Source: JAMCXS01 sp964459065 (GTDB lineage Bacteria > Acidobacteriota > Terriglobia > UBA7540). Taken from it: 6,280 bases of DNA. The DNA lies in the NCBI GenBank assembly GCA_964459065.1, contig CAYWMN010000226.1, positions 1-6,280 on the forward strand. The letters run 5' to 3'. This document shows, piece after piece, positions 1-5,164 of this stretch; position 1 is the first letter of the stretch, and each line of letters opens with the position of its first letter. A program made the translations under genes and the position numbers. The notes beneath the pieces are model-generated. The model made no database searches and was not told where the DNA came from. It saw only the letters and a program-made list of their open reading frames with translations.

Positions 1-1183
1 TCCAGCCGGCAAAAAAGTCCAGCATGACGGCCACCGGAGTCACCATGGCTCCCGGCTGGCCCTGCCGCCGAATCCACTTGCCCGCCGCCCGTTGAATCTG
101 GCCGATCGGACTTAAGCGACGGTTCTCCCGGTTGGCTTCCCATCCTCCTGAACTCGAAACCTTGGTGTCGTAAAACCATCCGCTCTCAAAAGAGACCAGC
201 ATGCAGTTGTACAGGATCTGGCTGTACATTAATCGCTTCATCAAGCTGAGGCTGGTGCCGAAAGTCGGGCCATGATGATACCCGGGACCGGTGGAGTTCT
301 CAGATCCATACGTCTTATATCCCCAGCGATTAAAGACGGAGGCATTTCCGAACCACGGCACACCGTATTGCTTGCCCGCGCCGCGGATAAAAACGTAAAA
401 GACCTGTCCGTTGGGCAGCCCCTGCGCCGTTTCCGCCCCGATCAGTTTGTAAAGGCCTTCCTTCAGGTAATAGTGGCCAAAGCTGAGAGAGACGAGGGCT
501 GACATCTTGCTCCCAAGCTGGTCCGTAATGCCCTCGGCATAGCGGTGGAAATTCAGATACTGCTGGAAGTGGCTGCCCCCGGTGGGGTACATCTGGCTTG
601 CATATCGCCAAACATAACGGCCGTCCTGCTCTCCGATATCCATGCCCAGCCAATGATCGCCCAACTTTTGATCGAACATTTCCAGCACGCCCGGCGGCGG
701 CTGATACTCTCCCCCATAGGCTCCCGAAGCAGGCTTGGTGCCGGGCCCATATCCCATGACATCAAAGACAAAAAGACCTCTCCGCTTGATCTCATCCAGG
801 ACGTCGCCCAGGTTGGCGGCAAAAAGCATGGAACAGAACGGCCAAATCACATTTCCCAGGTCATACGTCCGGGTGTACTTCTCCAGATCCTCGGCGTAAT
901 GCACAATCCTGCCATGCTCAAGCGTGAAACGCCGGAAGGTCACCCGCTGCGTTTGATGATCAAAGGTTTCCCAGCTTGGCGGCTTGACGTGGTGGCGCGC
1001 GTAGTCCGGATGCTCGCGCGGGTCCAACAGGTGAGCATAGATCCGGTGATTTGATACCGAGCCCTGCGCAGGAACCGCGGCTGATGAGCTTCCAGAAGTG
1101 GCGGCCGCCAGCAGGTTGCCGCCCGCCAACCCCGTCACGCCAGAGAGAAGAGAATCTTTTACGAACTCGCGCCTGTTCACCAT
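1..1183 (-). CDS. Twin-arginine-exported protein, unrecognised family, glycosidase-like; 3' end outside window
   Basis: The frame is open from ATG 1183 to the window edge and gives 394 residues without a stop. The N-terminus has a Tat signal: NRREFVK (3-9, matching RRxFxK), a hydrophobic stretch about 11-27 and a likely AAA cleavage region about 26-28, so the folded protein is exported to the periplasm or beyond. I do not recognise the family securely. The mature part is rich in aromatic residues, as carbohydrate-binding enzymes are. It has alternating predicted strands and helices that suggest a TIM barrel: GLFVFDVMGYGPG (136-148), LGMDIGEQDGRY (179-190), MSALVSLSFGHYYLKEG (227-243), LIGAETAQGLP (248-258), VFYVFIRGAGKQYGVPWFG (261-279) and NCMLVSFESGWF (326-337). 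Acidic residues at strand ends (E185, D187, E251, E333) could be catalytic, which is inference. Last gene of the visible run, 66 nt after the class III CoA-transferase. A glycoside hydrolase of an unassigned or little-known family is the best guess; a lyase or binding protein is possible. Confidence 0.8.
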   Translation of the reverse strand, partial: MVNRREFVKDSLLSGVTGLAGGNLLAAATSGSSSAAVPAQGSVSNHRIYAHLLDPREHPDYARHHVKPPSWETFDHQTQRVTFRRFTLEHGRIVHYAEDLEKYTRTYDLGNVIWPFCSMLFAANLGDVLDEIKRRGLFVFDVMGYGPGTKPASGAYGGEYQPPPGVLEMFDQKLGDHWLGMDIGEQDGRYVWRYASQMYPTGGSHFQQYLNFHRYAEGITDQLGSKMSALVSLSFGHYYLKEGLYKLIGAETAQGLPNGQVFYVFIRGAGKQYGVPWFGNASVFNRWGYKTYGSENSTGPGYHHGPTFGTSLSLMKRLMYSQILYNCMLVSFESGWFYDTKVSSSGGWEANRENRRLSPIGQIQRAAGKWIRRQGQPGAMVTPVAVMLDFFAGW

Positions 1184-1184
1184 G

Positions 1185-1190
1185 ACCTCC
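1185..1190 (-). promoter_or_regulatory. Shine-Dalgarno site very close to the Tat-exported protein start
   Basis: GGAGGT on the minus strand is only 1 nt from the ATG at 1183-1181. The second codon is GTG (1180-1178), 4 nt from the SD, so initiation may occur there instead and remove one residue. Either start leaves the Tat motif whole. Confidence 0.5.
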
Positions 1191-1208
1191 AATCGATTAT
1201 CAAACTAT

Positions 1209-1250
1209 GCCGGGATAGAGCGGGCCGATTCGCCCGTGCGAAGCGCCGGC
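1209..1250 (-). other. GC-rich structured gap after the class III CoA-transferase stop
   Basis: An outer 5-bp pairing GCCGG (1209-1213) with CCGGC (1246-1250) encloses an inner stem CGGGC (1221-1225) with GCCCG (1232-1236) and a 6-nt loop. The outer arm touches the TAG stop. The minus strand downstream is mixed (ATAGTTTGATAAT) with no clean U-tract, so termination is at best partial. This could separate expression of the exported protein from the CoA genes. Confidence 0.3.
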
Positions 1251-2425
1251 TAGATCACCTGATCGCTCTTCAGCTCTGCAATCTCCCCCTCGCTGTAACC
1301 GAGTTCTGCAAGGATGGCGCTGCTGTGCTCGCTCAGAAGCGGCGGGCGCTCGACCGACGTGGGAGTGCGGCTGAACTTAACCGGCGGCCCGACCGTTCGG
1401 AACTTTCCGGCCACCGGATGCTCAAAGCTGATAAGGGTTTCGTTGTGCGCCACCTGGGGGTCGCGCTCGACGTCAGGAAAGTGATTCACCGGCGCCGCCC
1501 AAATGTCCGCCGCCATAAAAATGTCGATCAGCTCCGCCGTCGTCTTATTCGCGAACCCCGGCTCAAGCAGGCGCTTCACTTCGTCCCGGTTTTCGATGAC
1601 GTTGCGGGAATCGTTTCCTGCAAAGCCCTCCACACCCACGAGCTCGGCAATTTTTCCGATCGGCATCATCGCGATCGCGACGTAACCGTCTTTGGTCTTG
1701 TACACGCCCATCGGCGCTCCCACGTAAGGGTGTCCCAATCCGGCGGCACTGCGGCGCGGCTCGATTCCGGTATTCAGGTACACGGTCAACTCCTGAGTCG
1801 CCAGGCTCATGATGGAATCGAGCAGATTCACATCCACGCGCTGGCCCTCGCCGGTCTCGTTCCTCCGGTGAAGGGCTGCCAGCACTCCAATCGTGATGTG
1901 AAGCGCCGCGGTCAGGTCCGCAACGCCCATCCCGACCGGCACGGGAGGATCGTCGGCGGTTCCGTTCAGCGTCAGGACGCCCGCCACCGACTGCGCCAGC
2001 AGGTCCTGGCCGGGACGGGTCTTGTAAGGTCCGTCCTGTCCCCATCCGCAACTCGCGCAGTAGATCAATGGCGGATGAACTTTTTCCAACTCGGCATAGC
2101 CGAGGCCCAACCGGTCCATCACGCCGGGCCGAAAATTCTCAACCAGCACATCGCTTGACTTGATGATGCGCAGGGCGGCTTGCTTTCCACGCGGGTCCTT
2201 GAGGTTCAGCGTAATGCTTCTCTTGGCGCGATTGAAAGCCAGGAACGACACACTTTGCCCGTTGATGTACTGGTCGTAAATGGACCAGTTGCGCTGCCAA
2301 TCGCCCGCGCGCGGCTCGATCTTGATAACGTCCGCCCCCAGGTCACCCAGAAATTGCGTCGCGCTCGGCCCCTGCACAAGCTGGCTGAAGTCCGCGACGC
2401 GAACTCCCTCTAAAGGTCCGCCCAT
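1250..2425 (-). CDS. Class III CoA-transferase (CaiB/BaiF, formyl-CoA transferase family)
   Basis: The protein has 391 residues, a normal family length. It begins MGGPLEGVRVADFSQLVQGP, the typical N-terminus LxGxRVxDFSxxxxGP, followed by LGDLGADVIKIEP (26-38) and LNLKDPRGKQAALRII (73-88). The catalytic Asp is D170 in VGMGVADLTAA, equivalent to the Asp that forms a mixed aspartyl anhydride in formyl-CoA transferase. GWGQDGPY (127-134), the C-terminal segment ELGYSEGEIAEL and the ending VI are also family-typical. It would transfer CoA between a donor thioester and a free carboxylate in the cytoplasm, usually as a dimer of interlocked rings; family members act on formate, carnitine, succinate, benzylsuccinate, mesaconate and others, so the acid cannot be named here. 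It lies 63 nt after the fused CoA-transferase and 66 nt before the Tat gene, so two mechanistically different CoA-transferase types are adjacent. Start chosen by the AGGAGG at 8 nt. Confidence 0.95.
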   Translation of the reverse strand: MGGPLEGVRVADFSQLVQGPSATQFLGDLGADVIKIEPRAGDWQRNWSIYDQYINGQSVSFLAFNRAKRSITLNLKDPRGKQAALRIIKSSDVLVENFRPGVMDRLGLGYAELEKVHPPLIYCASCGWGQDGPYKTRPGQDLLAQSVAGVLTLNGTADDPPVPVGMGVADLTAALHITIGVLAALHRRNETGEGQRVDVNLLDSIMSLATQELTVYLNTGIEPRRSAAGLGHPYVGAPMGVYKTKDGYVAIAMMPIGKIAELVGVEGFAGNDSRNVIENRDEVKRLLEPGFANKTTAELIDIFMAADIWAAPVNHFPDVERDPQVAHNETLISFEHPVAGKFRTVGPPVKFSRTPTSVERPPLLSEHSSAILAELGYSEGEIAELKSDQVI

Positions 2426-2433
2426 TCCGTTTT

Positions 2434-2439
2434 CCTCCT
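2434..2439 (-). promoter_or_regulatory. Shine-Dalgarno site that sets the class III CoA-transferase start
   Basis: AGGAGG on the minus strand is 8 nt before the ATG at 2425-2423, an ideal spacing. It rules against the in-frame TTG at 2458, which would add eleven residues upstream of the conserved N-terminus. Confidence 0.85.
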
Positions 2440-2450
2440 GACTTTCCTTC

Positions 2451-2464
2451 CGCAGCAAGCTGCG
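2451..2464 (-). other. Short near-perfect palindrome between the two CoA-transferase genes
   Basis: CGCAGC (2451-2456) and GCTGCG (2459-2464) are complementary around AA. As RNA this would be about 5 bp with a 4-nt loop. It sits 12 nt upstream of the SD of the class III gene. As DNA it could be a small operator half-site pair, but nothing supports that beyond symmetry. Confidence 0.25.
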
Positions 2465-2468
2465 ATCG

Positions 2469-2488
2469 CGCCCGACCCGCGCCGGGCG
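2469..2488 (-). other. Stem-loop directly after the CoA-transferase fusion stop codon
   Basis: CGCCCG (2469-2474) pairs with CGGGCG (2483-2488) around an 8-nt loop, directly adjoining the TGA stop (2491-2489). No U-run follows on the minus strand, so an intrinsic terminator is not supported. It may act as an intercistronic mRNA structure or be chance in GC-rich DNA. Confidence 0.35.
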
Positions 2489-4294
2489 TCATTCCCGCTC
2501 TTTCCGAATCTCGCCGACCAGCTTCGCCTCAGAGTCCAGGATGCTTTCGATCATTCCGAGGCGCTGCCTGGCGGGCACGAATTCCAACCGCCGGATTCCA
2601 AAAGGATCAATCTCGCGCCGGATCAGACGCAGTTGCTCCGGGGTGGGAGCCGGGGTTGTGCGAAGCGGGTGATCCACCAGAATCTCTCCTCCGGTCTGTT
2701 CTCGAACGCGCTCCAGGGTCACGCCGGGATGAAGACTCACCAGCCGAAAACGTCTTTCGGCGTGGTCCAGCTCGAAGATGCCGAGATCGGAAATCAAACG
2801 CACTTTCCCGGGCTGCAATCCTGCCCGGCGCCGTTCGTCATCGCCCAGCAAACCTCGCGAGGCCGTGCAGAACTTGACGCTGCCGGTAAATCTTTCCGGC
2901 GAGTGGCGCGTCAAATAAAGGACAAAATTCTTGTGCAGATTGGCCACATCGGCCATGCCCCCTTGCCCCGGCAGGCGCAGGCGTTTCCCTTTGCCCTCGA
3001 TCCAGGCGTTGTTGGTGCGCCCGTGAACGTCCACCTGGGCGACGGTGATCACCTCATGAGTAATGCGGCCGGACTGGTAGTACCAGTGATAGGTTTCATC
3101 CCCGCCCCAACAGGCCTTTGCGGTCTCAAACGCCAATGGCTCCGCAAGCGTCAAAGACATGGGGTGCGCATCAATATCGATAAAACCGCCGTTGAGCGCA
3201 ATCAGCGTCAACCCCGGCGCGTGAGTCCGCTTGGCCAGCAGGTAAGACACCATGGCCAGCGGGGACACCGATCCCACCGAACAGACGCTGGCGTTGTCAT
3301 ACTCACCGGCAAGGCAAACCGCCAGGAGTTCGTCCACCGTGAAGGGAGCGCCTTCCTCAATCTCAAGACGGTGGCCGTCCAGGCGCTCGGCCGTGAGATC
3401 GGCAACCCGGATGCCGGCGGCGTCGCGCAGAAACATCCGGGGCGACTCCTGCCACACAAAGCGCGGAGAAGGCGGCCGGCGCGGTAAAGTTGAAGTCTCC
3501 TGCCTGCTGGCGCCTGCAGCAACGGCTGATTTTCTTTGCGCGCGTTCCGTTCTGACGTAATCGAGCAGGCGGCGATAGTCCGTCGCGTAGTAAGGCAGGC
3601 AAGAGGTCGGATAAGCGCCGCCCGGCGCCTCGGCAACCGCTTCCACAAAGGCGTGCGGCAACGCAAACGATCGCGGAGCTTCACCGATCCTGCCCACATC
3701 CACAATCTCCTCGACGGTCACCAGCGTACGCCTGGCCGCTCCCAACACGGTCAAATCCATGCCGCGCGCGCCCTGGATTTCAATGTTTCCCGCGCGGTCA
3801 GCCCGCTGCGCGTGCAAGAGCAACACGTCGAGATTCAAGCGCCGGGCCTGGCCGACCGCCTCGCCTGTAAACGCCGACGGGGCCGCCTTCCAGAAGCCGC
3901 CCGTTCCGATCAGGTCAGAGCCGGCCGGCCATTGGAAAGGCATTTCAGGAAGATTGAACTGCGCGGCATGAAAAGCCTGAGTCATCGCCAGCGCCGACCA
4001 CTCTTCAACTTCGATGCGCGACGCTTCCAGCGCTTCGCGAAAACGCGGCGCGAGGCCAAAAATATCGAGGCTGGAAAAACAAAACACCAGCTTGTTGACC
4101 GCCCCGGCTTCAAGCAGCAACTCAAGCGCCAGACCTCCGCCCCAGCTCACAAACGTAAAATCGCGCCGCCCCAGCTTGATAACGCTCTCGATCAGAGCAA
4201 TGGGCAATCGAGCGAGGTGCACCCCTCCGATCCCTAACCGAACCCCGCCCGGGACCTTCGCTGCCAGTTCATCGATTTTCAGAAACTCCGTCAC
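2489..4294 (-). CDS. Single-chain class I CoA-transferase fold protein, IpdA-IpdB-like (GctA-GctB-like) fusion
   Basis: This 601-residue chain is two family subunits in series. The N-terminal half (about 1-250) resembles the alpha subunit (IpdA/GctA): GIGGVHLARLP (21-31), a WGGG turn (51-54), SSLD (74-77), and VEAVAEAPGGAYPT (217-230). A Pro/Arg/Ser-rich linker (about 250-285) leads to a beta-like half (about 318-601) with YDNASVCSVGSVSPLAM (332-348), LPGQGGMADVANLHKN (441-456, the GxGG oxyanion-type segment), SDLGIFELD (502-510), SLHPGVT (520-526) and LIRREIDP (557-564). The last three match IpdB better than GctB. These are normally two separate subunits of about 250-320 residues. Class I transferases carry a catalytic Glu in the beta subunit (VESG in GctB); by alignment from memory the equivalent here is ALNG (366-369), so that Glu appears absent. 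IpdAB also lacks it and acts as a hydrolase that opens a ring in steroid breakdown. Either CoA transfer or hydrolysis of an acyl-CoA is possible; substrate unknown. Cytoplasmic, no signal peptide. GTG start. Confidence 0.85.
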   Translation of the reverse strand: MTEFLKIDELAAKVPGGVRLGIGGVHLARLPIALIESVIKLGRRDFTFVSWGGGLALELLLEAGAVNKLVFCFSSLDIFGLAPRFREALEASRIEVEEWSALAMTQAFHAAQFNLPEMPFQWPAGSDLIGTGGFWKAAPSAFTGEAVGQARRLNLDVLLLHAQRADRAGNIEIQGARGMDLTVLGAARRTLVTVEEIVDVGRIGEAPRSFALPHAFVEAVAEAPGGAYPTSCLPYYATDYRRLLDYVRTERAQRKSAVAAGASRQETSTLPRRPPSPRFVWQESPRMFLRDAAGIRVADLTAERLDGHRLEIEEGAPFTVDELLAVCLAGEYDNASVCSVGSVSPLAMVSYLLAKRTHAPGLTLIALNGGFIDIDAHPMSLTLAEPLAFETAKACWGGDETYHWYYQSGRITHEVITVAQVDVHGRTNNAWIEGKGKRLRLPGQGGMADVANLHKNFVLYLTRHSPERFTGSVKFCTASRGLLGDDERRRAGLQPGKVRLISDLGIFELDHAERRFRLVSLHPGVTLERVREQTGGEILVDHPLRTTPAPTPEQLRLIRREIDPFGIRRLEFVPARQRLGMIESILDSEAKLVGEIRKERE

Positions 4295-4297
4295 TCA

Positions 4298-4303
4298 CCC
4301 TCC
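4298..4303 (-). promoter_or_regulatory. Shine-Dalgarno site close to a GTG start (CoA-transferase fusion)
   Basis: GGAGGG on the minus strand is only 3 nt (TGA) from the GTG start at 4294-4292. An in-frame ATG at 4312 is cut off by that TGA after five codons (MKRGG), so the GTG is the only workable start near the SD. No other Met or Val start lies in the first residues of the protein. Confidence 0.6.
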
Positions 4304-4319
4304 GCGTTTCATCAGTCGC

Positions 4320-5090
4320 TTATGCCGGAGCGCTGGTGGAAAGCCCTCCGTCGATCACCAGGCATTGGCCCGTCACCCACGACGCTTCGTCGCTGGCCAG
4401 ATAAAGCGCCCCATTGGCAATATCCATCGGCAGGCCGATTCGCCCAATCGGGTGCATCCTCTCCCAGTAAGCCCGAAGCGCTTGGGGGTCCGGCGCCCGC
4501 GATAATACCGCAACGTTAAGAGGCGTCTCAACCGTTCCCGGAGCGATGCAATTCACCCGAATACCCCGCCCTGCGTACTCGCGCGACATCTGGCGCGTCA
4601 TGCTGATGATGCCGCCCTTGCTGGCAGCGTAATGCGGATAGCCCGGAAAACCCAGGATGCCCTGCACGGAAGTGATGTGAATAATCGAGCCGCGTTTTGC
4701 GGCAAGCATTCCCGGCAAAACGTGTTTGGAAGCCAGAAACATGCTGGTCAAGTTCACCCGGATGATGTTTTCCCAGTCGGCAAGCTCCATCTCATGCACC
4801 GGCGCCTCGGAAGCAATGCCGACCACGTTCACCAGCGTGTCAATGGTCCCGAACTGCTTGGCGCCTTTTTCTGCGGCCGCCCTGATCTCGTCTTCCGAGG
4901 CCACGTCCGTCCGGCAGAACAGGCATCGTCCGCCTTTTGCACTGATTCTTTCCGCGGTGGCCCTGCCGCCTTCCTCATTGATATCCAGGCCCACAATGGC
5001 AGCGCCTTCGGAGGCAAAGCGTTCCGCAATTGCCTCGCCGATTCCCATGGCCATCCCTGAAACCATCGCGACACGGTCCTTTAAACGCAT
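4320..5090 (-). CDS. Classical short-chain dehydrogenase/reductase (SDR, NAD(P)-dependent)
   Basis: The 256-residue protein has the usual length of a classical SDR, a single Rossmann-fold cytoplasmic oxidoreductase. Visible motifs are a glycine-rich nucleotide loop SGMAMGIG (11-18), an Asp after strand beta-2 (D36 in GLDIN), which favours NAD(H) over NADP(H), TDV (61-63), NVVG (88-91) in place of the common NNAG, and a catalytic set Asn113, Ser141, Tyr154 and Lys158 (YAASK). The segment VNCIAPGTVETP (179-190) is the conserved cofactor/substrate loop, and the C-terminal GQCLVIDGG matches FabG-like SDRs. The substrate would be an alcohol or ketone; FabG-like family similarity does not define it. 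Translation starts at ATG 5090 behind GGAGG. The TAA stop is 25 nt from the next gene, so coupling with the CoA-transferase fusion is likely. A dedicated sugar, polyol or beta-hydroxyacyl-CoA dehydrogenase are all possible. Confidence 0.95.
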   Translation of the reverse strand: MRLKDRVAMVSGMAMGIGEAIAERFASEGAAIVGLDINEEGGRATAERISAKGGRCLFCRTDVASEDEIRAAAEKGAKQFGTIDTLVNVVGIASEAPVHEMELADWENIIRVNLTSMFLASKHVLPGMLAAKRGSIIHITSVQGILGFPGYPHYAASKGGIISMTRQMSREYAGRGIRVNCIAPGTVETPLNVAVLSRAPDPQALRAYWERMHPIGRIGLPMDIANGALYLASDEASWVTGQCLVIDGGLSTSAPA

Positions 5091-5095
5091 CTCCG

Positions 5096-5100
5096 CCTCC
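5096..5100 (-). promoter_or_regulatory. Shine-Dalgarno site of the SDR gene
   Basis: GGAGG on the minus strand lies 5 nt before the ATG at 5090-5088. It fixes the SDR start there rather than at the in-frame GTG at 5120, which would add ten residues (MRREKWKEAE) that SDRs do not need. Confidence 0.75.
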
Positions 5101-5122
5101 TTCCATTTTTCCCGCCGCACTC

Positions 5123-5145
5123 CCAGCCCGCAAGGTGTGGGCTGG
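5123..5145 (-). other. Intercistronic stem-loop between the GH38 and SDR genes
   Basis: CCAGCCC (5123-5129) and GGGCTGG (5139-5145) form a perfect 7-bp GC-rich stem. On the minus strand the 9-nt loop can close two more pairs after one mismatch. It lies 19 nt after the GH38 stop and 32 nt before the SDR start. No U-tract follows on the minus strand, so it is not a canonical intrinsic terminator. It may stabilise a processed mRNA end or attenuate expression, or it may be chance in GC-rich DNA. Confidence 0.4.
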
Positions 5146-5164
5146 CCCTCTCCGGTCCACGGCC

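Noticed and set aside
545..1054. 169-codon plus-strand open frame
   Set aside because: Antisense to the Tat-exported protein, whose signal peptide, SD and uninterrupted 394-codon frame identify the coding strand.
1325..2158. 277-codon open frame on the plus strand opposite the class III CoA-transferase
   Set aside because: It lies wholly antisense to a gene with clear family motifs, has no recognisable domain and is Arg/His-rich, as expected from the complement of GC-rich coding sequence.
2426..2458. Longer class III CoA-transferase start at TTG 2458
   Set aside because: The extra eleven residues include the translated SD region; ATG 2425 has an AGGAGG at ideal spacing and matches the family N-terminus.
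2469..2488. Stem-loop as a rho-independent terminator after the fusion gene
   Set aside because: No U-tract follows on the minus strand and the next gene follows within 63 nt; kept only as a structural element.
2633..3487. 284-codon plus-strand open frame opposite the CoA-transferase fusion
   Set aside because: Antisense shadow of a well-supported gene; composition is Gly/Arg/His/Gln-rich with no family motif.
3440..3550. Possible frameshift joining two separate subunit genes at the linker of the CoA-transferase fusion
   Set aside because: One frame reads without interruption through the linker (about residues 250-285), and no SD plus start pair at the beginning of the beta-like half was noticed, so a real fusion is more likely.
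3208..3705. 165-codon minus-strand open frame within the CoA-transferase fusion
   Set aside because: Alternative frame inside a gene with matching family motifs on both sides; low-complexity Arg/Ala/Pro content.
3536..4237. 233-codon plus-strand open frame
   Set aside because: Antisense to the N-terminal half of the CoA-transferase fusion; Arg-rich with no motif.
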